Of a stretch of 64,000 bases of DNA, positions 54,115-62,750 are shown piece after piece. Each line of letters opens with the position of its first letter. Within the stretch, counting starts at the first letter, position 1. The DNA comes from Sphingomonas psychrotolerans (GTDB taxonomy: Bacteria > Pseudomonadota > Alphaproteobacteria > Sphingomonadales > Sphingomonadaceae): the NCBI RefSeq assembly GCF_002796605.1, contig NZ_CP024923.1, positions 620,001 to 684,000 of the forward strand, written 5' to 3'. Made by a program: the position numbers and the translations under genes. The notes under the pieces are model-generated. The model saw nothing but the letters and a program-made list of their open reading frames with translations. It did no database searches and was not told the origin of the DNA.

Positions 54115-57072
54115 ATGCGGCACTTGCGCGCGCGCTTGGCGTTTACGACGTCGTTGTTTGCTTATGCGGTTCTGCTGACCGCGGTCCCGGCCGCGGCGCA
54201 AACGGCACCGGGCGGCGAACCGCAAGCCGACACCGCCACTTCAGCCGAGACGAGCCAGGCCGATGACATCGTCGTCACCGGCTCGCTGATCCAGCGCCCG
54301 AACAATAGCTCGGCGAGCCCGATCGTCACGATGAGCGCCGATGCACTCAAGGAAACCGGTGCGATCAGGATCGAGGATTCGCTCAACCAATTGCCGAGCT
54401 TCACCACTTCCGGCAACGCCTCGACGGGAGGGCAGGGGACCGGCGGCCGCGCGACGATCAATCTTCACGGGCTCGGATCGAACCGCAACCTCGTGCTGCT
54501 GGACGGGCGCCGGTTGCCGGTTTCCGACATCAACGGCAATGTCGACATCAACATCCTGCCCGACGCGATCATCTCCGGCGTCGATGTCATCACCGGGGGG
54601 GCCTCGGCAGTCTATGGCTCGGACGCGATGTCGGGCGTGGTCAACTTCAGGACGGTGCGCAAGATCGAGGGCGTCCGGGTCGACCTGCAGAACTCGATCA
54701 GCGAGCGCGGCGACGCCTATAAGTTCAGCGGATCGCTTGCCTTCGGCGCGACCTTCGGCGAGGATCGCGGCAATGTCGTGGCGGCGTTCAGCTATGCCAC
54801 GCAGGACCCGGTGAACGGCAGTTCGCGCGCCTTCTTCAGCGACAAGACACCCTCGTCCTTCATCGGCACCGGCACCTTCGTGCCGAGTGCGACCAACGCG
54901 CCGACCTCTGCGGCGGTGCGGGGCGTGTTCGCCAGCTACGGCATCACCAACACGATCAATCCGCTGCTCAATCTGGGCTTCAACGATAATGGCTCGCTCT
55001 TCGTGCAGACCGGCGCGATCAATTATCAGGGTCCGCGCGGCAATCAGGGCTATGCGATCGTCGCCGGCAATGTGCGCATGCCGGTGGGGCAGCAGATCGA
55101 CTTCGTGAACGGGCTCGAGCGCAAGACCGCGTTCCTCAAGGCCGATTACGAACTCACGCCCGGAATCACTGCCTATGGCCAGTTCATGTTCGTCGATCTG
55201 ACCGTCCAGACCGCGAGCGGCGGCAGCCTCACCCAGTTCGGCACGCCCACTACGGTGCCGATTACCAATCCGTTCATTCCGGCGAACCTGCGCACGATCC
55301 TCGCGTCGCGCCCGAACCCGGCGGCGCCGTTCACCTGGAATGGCCGCTATGTCGGCTTGCCGTACAAGGGCTGGGACGAGGACTTCTCGATCCAGCAATA
55401 TCTCGCCGGGGTACGCGGGGACATCAGCTCGGGCTGGACCTTCGATTTCTTCGCTTCGTACGACGAATCCAAACACGATCAGGCGATGAAGAACGCAGTC
55501 GTCAAGACGCGCGTGCAGCAGCTGCTCAATGCGGCCGATGGCGGGGCGTCGCTCTGCGCCGGCGGGTTCAACATCTTCGGCGATGCCAATGCGCGGGCGC
55601 TGTCGCCGGCGTGCCGCAACTACATCACCAAGACCGCCTTCTCGCAGGAGCGGCTGTCGCAGACGCAGGTGCAGGGGCAGATCAACGGCAAATTGTTCGA
55701 TCTGGGCGCCGGGCCCGCGCAGATCGCTTTCGTCGCCGACTATCGCCGCAACACCTATAACTACGTTCCCGACAGCGATCTGGCGGCGCAGAATCTCGAA
55801 TCGGTGATCGCCTCGGCCCCGGCGTCGGGCGAGATCTCGGTCAAGGAAGCGGCGGCGCAGATCGACATTCCGCTGCTGGCTGATCGCGCTTTCTTCCACG
55901 AGCTCGGCATCGGCGGCGCGATCCGCATCTCGGACTATTCGACCACGGGATCGGTCACCAGCTATGAGGGCGATGTTCGCTGGCGGCCGGTCGCACCGTT
56001 GCTGATCCGGGGCAGCTATCAGCGCGCGGTGCGTGCGCCCAATATCGGCGAGCTGTTCACGCCCGCCTCGGGCACCCAGCTGGTGATCGGCACCCCGCCT
56101 GGATCGCTCGGCGATCCGTGCGACGTGCGCTCGACGGCACGAACCGGTGCGAATGCGGCGCAGGTCGCGACCTTGTGCGTCGCGCAGGGCGTACCCGCGG
56201 CCGCGATCAGCAGCTACACCTTCCCGACCACCGCCACCGGACAGACGATCGCCGGAAACAAAGGCCTGTCGCCCGAAAAGGCCGACACGTTCAACGTCGG
56301 TTTCGTGCTCGATTCACCGGCGACCGAGGGAATGTTCGGCGATCTAACCTTCTCGGTCGATTATTACAGCATCAAGATCAACAACGTCATCTCGACTGTG
56401 CCGGGGCTCACCGTGCTGTCGAAATGTTTCAACCTCGACGGGTCGAACCCGGCCTATTCCGTCAGCAACACCTATTGTGGCCTGATCCAGCGCGATGGGA
56501 CCGGACAGATCGTCACGGTGAACACGCCATATCTCAACATCGGGGGGCTGCGCACCGACGGCATCGAGGCGCAGCTGAACTGGAGCCTGCCCGCGGCCTT
56601 CCTGGGGGGAACCAGCCGGTTGTTCGTCAATGCCGCGCTCGGCTGGACGGCGAATTACAAGGTGCAGCTGCTGCCGGGCACGCCGTTCCTCGACTATACC
56701 GGCGTCAGCAATGGCGGCGCGTTGCCGACCAGCGTCCCGCCGCGCGCCACCCCTGAATGGAAGAGCGTCGCCTCGTTCGGCTATCGTTCGGAGAGCGGAA
56801 GTTTCGGCGCGCGCTGGCGCTACCAGAGCAAATTGCGCGACGTGAGCGCGGTGCTCACGCCGGCGACCGCGCAGATCGGGGTGCCGGCCTATGCGCTCTG
56901 GGATCTGTTCGGATCGATCAAGGTCAGCGATCGGTTCGATTTCCGCGCGGGCGTCAACAACCTGCTCGACAAGCAACTGCCCTTCGTCGCCAGCTCGCAG
57001 AACGGCACCGATGTCGCGCTCTACGATGCGATCGGTCGCTCCTTCTATGCCGGCATACGTTTCGGCTTCTGA
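54115..57072 (+). CDS. TonB-dependent receptor (quinate/shikimate locus)
   Basis: A 985-residue outer-membrane receptor. The signal peptide is about residues 1-33 (TSLFAYAVLLTAVPAAAQ at its end). A DDIVVTGSLIQRPNNSSASP TonB-box/plug start is followed by NLVLLDGRRLPVSDINGNVD and DVITGGASAVYGSDAMSGVV. The barrel ends RSFYAGIRFGF. ATG 54115 follows GGGGAGGA. It heads an operon with shikimate dehydrogenase, MFS and QuiC genes under a TetR-type operator. Uptake of an ester such as chlorogenate, too bulky for porins, is inferred. Confidence 0.94.
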   Translation: MRHLRARLAFTTSLFAYAVLLTAVPAAAQTAPGGEPQADTATSAETSQADDIVVTGSLIQRPNNSSASPIVTMSADALKETGAIRIEDSLNQLPSFTTSGNASTGGQGTGGRATINLHGLGSNRNLVLLDGRRLPVSDINGNVDINILPDAIISGVDVITGGASAVYGSDAMSGVVNFRTVRKIEGVRVDLQNSISERGDAYKFSGSLAFGATFGEDRGNVVAAFSYATQDPVNGSSRAFFSDKTPSSFIGTGTFVPSATNAPTSAAVRGVFASYGITNTINPLLNLGFNDNGSLFVQTGAINYQGPRGNQGYAIVAGNVRMPVGQQIDFVNGLERKTAFLKADYELTPGITAYGQFMFVDLTVQTASGGSLTQFGTPTTVPITNPFIPANLRTILASRPNPAAPFTWNGRYVGLPYKGWDEDFSIQQYLAGVRGDISSGWTFDFFASYDESKHDQAMKNAVVKTRVQQLLNAADGGASLCAGGFNIFGDANARALSPACRNYITKTAFSQERLSQTQVQGQINGKLFDLGAGPAQIAFVADYRRNTYNYVPDSDLAAQNLESVIASAPASGEISVKEAAAQIDIPLLADRAFFHELGIGGAIRISDYSTTGSVTSYEGDVRWRPVAPLLIRGSYQRAVRAPNIGELFTPASGTQLVIGTPPGSLGDPCDVRSTARTGANAAQVATLCVAQGVPAAAISSYTFPTTATGQTIAGNKGLSPEKADTFNVGFVLDSPATEGMFGDLTFSVDYYSIKINNVISTVPGLTVLSKCFNLDGSNPAYSVSNTYCGLIQRDGTGQIVTVNTPYLNIGGLRTDGIEAQLNWSLPAAFLGGTSRLFVNAALGWTANYKVQLLPGTPFLDYTGVSNGGALPTSVPPRATPEWKSVASFGYRSESGSFGARWRYQSKLRDVSAVLTPATAQIGVPAYALWDLFGSIKVSDRFDFRAGVNNLLDKQLPFVASSQNGTDVALYDAIGRSFYAGIRFGF

Positions 57073-57080
57073 CGCTCGCA

Positions 57081-57097
57081 GGCGCACGCGGTGCGCC
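57081..57097 (+). terminator. Intercistronic hairpin after a receptor gene
   Basis: GGCGCAC (57081-57087) and GTGCGCC (57091-57097) make a 7-bp stem with a 3-nt loop in the 38-bp gap between the receptor stop and the dehydrogenase start. It probably dampens expression of the enzyme genes relative to the receptor. Confidence 0.5.
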
Positions 57098-57110
57098 GGT
57101 TCGTATAATC

Positions 57111-57962
57111 ATGACGCAGGAGAATATATTGCGTGTGGCGTCGGTGCTGACTGGTCTGGTGGGGTGCGAGATCGGCGCGTCTCGTTCCCCCCAAATTCAC
57201 GAGCGCGAGGCCGATGCGCAGGGCATCCGGCTGGTCTACAAGCTGTTCGACCTCACCGACACGCCCGATCGGCTCGCCGACATACTCGATGCGGCGGCGC
57301 TGCTCGGCTTCGCAGGGCTCAACGTCACGCATCCCTTCAAGCAGCAAGTGTTGCCGCTGCTCGACGCGCTCAGCGAAGACGCCCGGCGGATCGGCGCGGT
57401 CAACACCGTCGTCCGCGAGGGGGGGCGCTGGGTGGGCCACAACACCGACGGGATCGGCTTCGGCGACAGCCTGAAGCGCGGGCTTCCCGCCGCCGAACTC
57501 ACCAAAGTCGTGCAGTTCGGCGCGGGCGGCGCGGGTTCCGCCACCGCCGATGCCCTGCTGGCGCTCGGCGCCCGCGAGCTCGTGCTGGTGGAGCGCGACC
57601 TGGCTCGTGGCGAGACTCTTGCCGAGCGGCTGCGCCAATCGTTTCCCAACGCGGTGATATCGGCGGTCGAAACGCTGGAGCGGCTCGACGACGCATCGGG
57701 TGTGGTCAATGCCAGCCCAATCGGGATGTACGGGCATGAGGGTACGCCGTTCGACCCGCGGCTGCTGCGTGGGCATCACTGGGTAGCCGATGTGGTCTAT
57801 TTCCCGCGCGATACCGAATTGCTGCGCATCGCACGGGCGACGGGCTGCCCCATCGTCGACGGCAGCGGGATGGTGGTGCTCCAGGCGGCGCGTGCCTTTG
57901 AGCTGTTTACCGGTCGCCAGGCCGATCGGGCGCGGATGTTGACGGAGTTCGAACGCGTATGA
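57111..57962 (+). CDS. Shikimate/quinate dehydrogenase
   Basis: A 283-residue AroE-family dehydrogenase. The substrate site shows TGLVGCEIGASRSPQIHE, the catalytic lysine K77 in GLNVTHPFKQQVLP, and D113 in GHNTDGIGFGDSL. The nucleotide motif is VVQFGAGGAGSATADALLAL. After the second strand it has LVERDLARGE rather than the basic NR(T/S) motif of NADPH-linked biosynthetic enzymes, suggesting NAD+ use and a catabolic direction. The start is uncertain: ATG 57111 lacks a good ribosome-binding site, while TTG 57129 has AGGAG six bases upstream. It overlaps the MFS gene by 4 bp. It would oxidise shikimate or quinate to the dehydro form. Confidence 0.88.
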   Translation: MTQENILRVASVLTGLVGCEIGASRSPQIHEREADAQGIRLVYKLFDLTDTPDRLADILDAAALLGFAGLNVTHPFKQQVLPLLDALSEDARRIGAVNTVVREGGRWVGHNTDGIGFGDSLKRGLPAAELTKVVQFGAGGAGSATADALLALGARELVLVERDLARGETLAERLRQSFPNAVISAVETLERLDDASGVVNASPIGMYGHEGTPFDPRLLRGHHWVADVVYFPRDTELLRIARATGCPIVDGSGMVVLQAARAFELFTGRQADRARMLTEFERV

Positions 57963-59245
57963 GCATCGCCAATCCCATCGTCGGCACGACGCACGCCCGA
58001 CACGGCATTCTCGCGCTGATCGCGACGGGGACGTTGATCAACTATCTCGACCGCACGATCCTCGGGGTCGCCGCACCGGCGCTGTCGAAGGATCTCGCGA
58101 TCGATCCGGCGCTGATGGGGGTGATCTTCTCCGCTTTCTCGTGGAGCTATGCGGCCGCGCAGATCCCCGGTGGTGCGTTCCTCGACCGGTTCGGATCGAA
58201 GCTGACGTATATGCTGTCGCTGGTCGGCTGGTCGATCGTTACGTTACTGCATGCGCTGGCGAGCAGCGTGGGGCTGCTGATCGGGCTCCGCGTCGCGCTC
58301 GGCGTGGCCGAGGCGCCGTGTTTTCCGGCCAACAGCCGCATCGTTGCGACGTGGTTTCCGCAATCCGAGCGCGCATTCGCGACGGGCGTCTATACGGTGG
58401 GTGAATATATCGGGCTCGCCTTTCTGAGCCCGATCCTGTTCGCGCTGCTCGCGCATTATGGCTGGCACTCGCTGTTCCTGCTCGGCGGTGGGCTGGGGCT
58501 TGCTTTCTCGCTGGTCTGGTGGCGCGGTTATCGCGAGCCCAACGATCATCCCGGGCTGGGCGCTGCCGAGCGCGCGCATATCGTCGAAGGCGGCGGACTG
58601 GTCGACGGCACCGGCCCGGCGCGCGTCGACTGGCGCGACGCCGGCAGGCTGCTGCGCCACCGCCAGATGTGGGGCATTTGCATCGGCCAGTTCGCTGGCA
58701 ATTCCACGCTGGTGTTCTTCCTCACCTGGTTCCCGACCTATCTCGCCAACGAACGGCAGATGGACTGGATCAAGATCGGCTGGTTTGCGGTGCTGCCGTT
58801 CATCGCCGCCTCGATCGGCGTGCTGGCGGGCGGGCTCTGGTCCGACGGGATGCTCAAGCGCGGCGCTTCGGCGACGCTGGCGCGCAAGCTGCCGATCGTC
58901 ACCGGGCTGTTGCTCGCCTCGACGATCGTCACCGCCAATTATGTCGAGAGCGACAATCTGGTGATCGCGATCCTGAGCCTCGCATTCTTCGCGCAGGGCA
59001 TGGCGGCACTCGGCTGGACCCTGGTATCGGACATCGCTCCGCGCGGGATGCTCGGCGTCACCGGCGGCGTGTTCAACTTCGCCGCGAACCTTGCGGGGAT
59101 CATCACGCCGCTGGTGATCGGAGCAATCGTCAGCGCGACCGGCTCGTTCGTCGGGGGGCTCGTCTATATCGGCGCGCTCGCGCTGCTCGGCGCCTTCGCC
59201 TATATCGTGATCCTCGGCGAGGTGAAGCGGATCGAGATCGCATGA
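57959..59245 (+). CDS. MFS transporter, ACS family (quinate/shikimate type)
   Basis: A 428-residue permease with 12 transmembrane segments. LIATGTLINYLDRTILGVAA, GGAFLDRFGSKLTYMLSLVG and RVALGVAEAPCFPANSRIVA are anion:cation symporter hallmarks seen in hexuronate, phthalate and aromatic-acid carriers. It is coupled by ATGA overlaps on both sides, to the dehydrogenase upstream and QuiC downstream. The context makes quinate, shikimate or a hydroxycinnamate the likely cargo. Confidence 0.9.
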   Translation: MSIANPIVGTTHARHGILALIATGTLINYLDRTILGVAAPALSKDLAIDPALMGVIFSAFSWSYAAAQIPGGAFLDRFGSKLTYMLSLVGWSIVTLLHALASSVGLLIGLRVALGVAEAPCFPANSRIVATWFPQSERAFATGVYTVGEYIGLAFLSPILFALLAHYGWHSLFLLGGGLGLAFSLVWWRGYREPNDHPGLGAAERAHIVEGGGLVDGTGPARVDWRDAGRLLRHRQMWGICIGQFAGNSTLVFFLTWFPTYLANERQMDWIKIGWFAVLPFIAASIGVLAGGLWSDGMLKRGASATLARKLPIVTGLLLASTIVTANYVESDNLVIAILSLAFFAQGMAALGWTLVSDIAPRGMLGVTGGVFNFAANLAGIITPLVIGAIVSATGSFVGGLVYIGALALLGAFAYIVILGEVKRIEIA

Positions 59246-61119
59246 GCGGCTTTCGCCCCGCGATCGCCACCGTCTGCGTCAGCGGCATGCTCGACCAGAA
59301 GCTGCGCGCGATCGCGGCGGCGGGGTTCCACGAGATCGAGATCTTCGAGCCCGACCTGATCGCCTCGCCGCATTCGCCGCGTGAAATCCGCACGATGCTC
59401 GACGATCTCGGGCTGCGTTGCGTGCTCTATCAGCCGTTTCGCGACTTCGAGGGACTGCCCGAACCCTGGCGGACCAGGACCTTCGACCGCGCCGAGCGCA
59501 AATTCGATCTGATGGCCGAGCTCGGCGCAGACCGGATCCTCGTCTGCTCAAGCTGCGATCCCGAGGCGAGCGGCGACTTCGACGCAATCGCGGCGGATTT
59601 CCACGTGCTCGGCGAACGCGCCGCCGCGCGCGGCATCCTCGTCGGCTATGAGGCGCTCGCCTGGGGGCGGCACGTTTATGATCACCGCCAGGTGTGGGAT
59701 ATCGTCCAGCGCACCAACCATCCAAGCGTGGGGATCCTGCTGGACAGCTTCCACTCGCTTGCGCGTGGCATTCCTGTCGAAAGCCTGCGCGAGATCGATC
59801 CCGCCAAGATCGTCTTCGTCCAGCTCGCCGATGCACCGCGGCTCGATATGGGGCTGCTGTTCTGGAGCCGGCATTTCCGCTCGATGCCGGGGCAGGGCGA
59901 CTTGCCGGTCGCCGACTATGTCGCCGAATTGCTGCAGCTCGGCTATGACGGGCCGTTGTCGCTCGAGATCTTCAACGACCGGTTCCGCGCGACATCGCCG
60001 GTGCTGGTGGCCACCGACGGGATGCGCTCGCTGGTCGCATTGCACGATGCCGCGTCCCGCCTGGTCGCGGCACCTGCGCCGATCCCCGCGGTGACCGGGA
60101 TCAAGGGCGTGGCCTTTGTCGAGTTCGCCGTGACGCCGGCCGAGGCGCTGCGGCTCGAGCGGATGCTGCGCGACTATGGCTTCACGCGCACAGGCCGACA
60201 CCGCAACCGGAAGGTCGAGCGCTGGCAACAGGGCGCGATCAATCTGGTCGTCAATCAGGAGGAGCGCGGCTTCGCGCATTCGTACAATTTGCTCCACGGC
60301 GCCGCGATCTGCGCGCTGGGGCTGCGCGTCGGCGATGTCGATTCGGCGATGGCGCGGGCCGAAGCGCTGCACATCCACCGCTTCACCGGCGTGGCGGGGG
60401 AGGAGGGGCTCGACGTGCCCGCCCTGCGCGGTGTCGGCGGCAGCTTGATCTATCTTCTGCCCGACCAGGTCGGCGATCTCTGGGAACGCGAGTTCATCGC
60501 CGACGAGCCGCCGGCATCGGGGATCGGGCTGACGGGGATCGATCATGTCGCGGTATCGGTGGACCTCGACGAATTCCTGTCATGGCAGCTTTACTGGTCC
60601 GCGCTCTTCGGACTCGGCAAACAGGAAGAGCAGGACATCCTCGACCCCTCCGGACTGGTGCAGAGCCGCGCGATGGAGACGCCCGACGGCACGTTCCGCA
60701 TCACCATGAACGCCGGCGGCGGGCGATCGACGCTCGCCTCGCGCTTCGTCGAGAAGCAGCTCGGCGCGGGCTTCCAGCATCTCGCTTTCGCCACTGCGAA
60801 TTTGGTGACCACCGCGCGCCAGCTGGCCGCCGTCGAAGCCGAGATACTCGACATTCCGGCCAATTATTACGCGGACCTGATCGCGCGCGGCGAGCTCTCG
60901 CCAGGCGAGGCTGATACTTTGAGCGCACACCATTTGCTGCTCGACGTCAGCGCCGATGGCGGCCGCTATCATCAGCTTTACAGCCGCGCGTTCGACCGCC
61001 GCTTCTTCTTCGAGATCGTCGAGCGAACCAATTATCGCGGCTTCGGCGCGCGCAATGCGCCCGTCCGGCTCGCGGCACAGGCGCGATACCGGCAAGACCT
61101 GACCGCTACCGAACTCTGA
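59242..61119 (+). CDS. quiC: 3-Dehydroshikimate dehydratase fused to an HPPD-like domain
   Basis: A 625-residue two-domain protein of the QuiC1 type. The N-terminal TIM barrel (about 1-275) carries the metal ligands expected of the dehydratase: E137 (VGYEALAWG), D168 (GILLDSFHS), Q194 (VFVQLADAP) and E242 (SLEIFND). It converts 3-dehydroshikimate to protocatechuate. The C-terminal part (about 285-625) has two VOC modules like 4-hydroxyphenylpyruvate dioxygenase, with a complete facial triad H435 (GIDHVAV), H513 (FQHLAFA) and E591 (FFFEIVERTNY). In known fusions this domain's role is not settled, and the intact triad suggests it can bind metal. It ends the operon; no protocatechuate-cleaving genes are in the window. 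Confidence 0.92.
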   Translation: MSGFRPAIATVCVSGMLDQKLRAIAAAGFHEIEIFEPDLIASPHSPREIRTMLDDLGLRCVLYQPFRDFEGLPEPWRTRTFDRAERKFDLMAELGADRILVCSSCDPEASGDFDAIAADFHVLGERAAARGILVGYEALAWGRHVYDHRQVWDIVQRTNHPSVGILLDSFHSLARGIPVESLREIDPAKIVFVQLADAPRLDMGLLFWSRHFRSMPGQGDLPVADYVAELLQLGYDGPLSLEIFNDRFRATSPVLVATDGMRSLVALHDAASRLVAAPAPIPAVTGIKGVAFVEFAVTPAEALRLERMLRDYGFTRTGRHRNRKVERWQQGAINLVVNQEERGFAHSYNLLHGAAICALGLRVGDVDSAMARAEALHIHRFTGVAGEEGLDVPALRGVGGSLIYLLPDQVGDLWEREFIADEPPASGIGLTGIDHVAVSVDLDEFLSWQLYWSALFGLGKQEEQDILDPSGLVQSRAMETPDGTFRITMNAGGGRSTLASRFVEKQLGAGFQHLAFATANLVTTARQLAAVEAEILDIPANYYADLIARGELSPGEADTLSAHHLLLDVSADGGRYHQLYSRAFDRRFFFEIVERTNYRGFGARNAPVRLAAQARYRQDLTATEL

Positions 61120-61164
61120 TCGCCTGCCCGCGGGCTTGGTCGGCCGCAGCTTGGGCCGAGGAAT

Positions 61165-61823
61165 TCACGGCTCCAGCGGTTGCAGCGGGTGGGGCGGCGA
61201 TCTGACCCGATCGACGGTATTCCAGCGATCCGCCCGGACCCCGCGGGCGCCTGTTACACCTTTTCCTAAAACCGAACCTGTTGGCGAGGTCGTGCCGCCG
61301 GGCGAGCCCGAGCCGCGGAATAGGCCCCTCGGCCCGCGCTGGACCTCGAGCCGCTCATAAATGGCGAGGTCGAACTCGGGAATGCCTGAGAAAAAGGTCG
61401 AGGGGATGCCGTCATAGGCGTAATCGAGCACGAGCCGCGCGCGCGGTAATCGGGGTAGGAGCCGTCGAACGGCATCACTGTGACACCCGTCACCTCCTGC
61501 ATCGCTTCGCCAATGGTGAACAGGTTGGGGTCCTCGATCTGCTGCCGTGTGATCACGCTGACCGACTGTGGGATCTTGAGCAGCAGTGCCGGGCTCTTGC
61601 CCGCGACTGTGGCCTCTGCAGGGGCGTAGCTGTCATCATCGCGAATACCGGTGACGACGATATCGGAGCGACGCTGAGCCGTTTCCTCTCCCGCCTGAAA
61701 AGCAGGCATGACGGAAAAAGGCAGACCCAGGATAAGGCCCGCCGAGATGGACGTACGTCTTGCATATGGGCAGTTTGTTTGCGGTCTCCACCGACTGGCG
61801 CCGACCAGCCGACTGCTTCCCAC
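61165..61823 (-). pseudogene. Decayed siderophore-type TonB-dependent receptor
   Basis: The 5' part of a receptor gene. It has a signal-like ISAGLILGLPFSVMPAFQAG, SDIVVTGIRDDDSYAPAEAT, and the siderophore-receptor plug segment IPQSVSVITRQQIEDPNLFT then IGEAMQEVTGVTVMPFDGS. The frame shifts at about 61433 (one base missing in an A/T pair) and resumes LDYAYDGIPSTFFSGIPEFD and LEVQRGPRGLFRGSGSPGGT. Similarity ends near 61260 and the whole barrel is missing. A GTG at 61823 would start directly after the zur stop. It is a true truncation, independent of the frameshift. Confidence 0.7.
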
Positions 61824-62228
61824 CTAAGATGGCTCATCGTCCCCCCAGCTGGAACAGTTCGAGCATTTTCCGACCACTTCGACGATCGGCCGTGTCACAC
61901 GAAATCCGCGGCGATCGGCAGCGGCGTCCAATCTGCGAAATGGTTCCTCATTCACGACCCGCCCCACTGCTCCGCAAACGGTGCAGCTGAGATATATTTC
62001 ATTCGCGGAACGGGTTAGCACATAGCCGCGGCTGGTGAGTAGCTTGTGCACGATCCCGCGTTCGACGAGCTTGCACAGAGCGCGAAACACCAGGCTGAGG
62101 GCCACGGCGTCGCCTTGTTCCCGCAGCATTCCGGTGAGCATCAGACCCGTCAGTGGACCTCCCTCGCGCTCGAGAAGCGCGAGGAGAAATTCCTCCAGCT
62201 CGCCCGCTGCACGCCGCCTCCTAGCCAT
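61824..62228 (-). CDS. zur: Fur-family regulator, probably Zur
   Basis: A 134-residue Fur-superfamily protein. The winged helix covers LTGLMLTGMLREQGDAVALS then LVFRALCKLVERGIVHKL, with weak conservation of the usual H-x-T pattern. The structural zinc site has two CxxC pairs, C82/C85 (SCTVCGAVG) and C122/C125 (KCSNC). It is somewhat short. It overlaps the MerC-domain gene by 8 bp in an operon downstream of a ZnuD-like receptor, which argues for zinc rather than iron sensing. The promoter of the operon lies beyond the right edge. Confidence 0.8.
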   Translation of the reverse strand: MARRRRAAGELEEFLLALLEREGGPLTGLMLTGMLREQGDAVALSLVFRALCKLVERGIVHKLLTSRGYVLTRSANEIYLSCTVCGAVGRVVNEEPFRRLDAAADRRGFRVTRPIVEVVGKCSNCSSWGDDEPS

Positions 62229-62625
62229 GGAGGTGCGGCCAATGGCGCCGGCGCAAGTTTACAAGGTGCGCGCTCGCGAGGAGCAGGCTCCCGCAGATGG
62301 TCATCGCCGTTTCGGCTGGTGTTTCGGCGAATGCCACGGCGCCGGCCAGCATCAGCGCCAACCCGGTGCCGCCCAGCAACAGCGTTTCGCCTCGGCCATG
62401 GCGGCGAAGGGCTGCCACCAACGCGATTGCCGATGTCGGTATTACGAATGCCAGCATCCACAGATGGAAGCTCTGGGGTATCGCGATTGCCCGCGACAAT
62501 GCGGGCAGGGCCGCGAGGAGAAGGGGAAGTCCTGCGCAATGGATCAGGCACAGGAACGAAGCGCCGATCGCGGTTCGATCGAGCCAGGTGATGACGGAAG
62601 CACGCGCAACCTGTTCGTGGTGCAT
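62221..62625 (-). CDS. MerC-domain membrane protein
   Basis: A 134-residue inner-membrane protein with four transmembrane helices. The first has the MerC pattern IGASFLCLIHCAGLPLLLAA with a conserved cysteine-rich C-x3-C-type site. A His-rich tail (HWPHLHG) ends the protein. MerC proteins carry mercuric ions, but MerC-domain relatives next to zur/znuD genes are common in alphaproteobacteria and are thought to move zinc or another metal. GGAGA precedes ATG 62625. It is co-transcribed with zur. Confidence 0.85.
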   Translation of the reverse strand: MHHEQVARASVITWLDRTAIGASFLCLIHCAGLPLLLAALPALSRAIAIPQSFHLWMLAFVIPTSAIALVAALRRHGRGETLLLGGTGLALMLAGAVAFAETPAETAMTICGSLLLASAHLVNLRRRHWPHLHG

Positions 62626-62684
62626 GCTCTTCTCCAAACATGAATGCCGAGTGGCGGCGCTGTCGTTGCGCCGCCTCGGAGTAC

Positions 62685-62737
62685 GGCGGCGCCAGCCGCA
62701 TCGCGCATGAAGCGCGAATGCGGACGGCACCGCCGCC
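62685..62737 (-). terminator. Large intercistronic hairpin after the ZnuD-like receptor
   Basis: A nested stem: outer GGCGGCG (62685-62691) with CGCCGCC (62731-62737), inner CCGCATCGCGC (62696-62706) with GCGCGAATGCGG (62712-62723, one bulged base). It lies in the 125-bp gap between the receptor stop and the MerC start and may limit read-through. Confidence 0.55.
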
Positions 62738-62750
62738 CCTTTAGCTTCGC

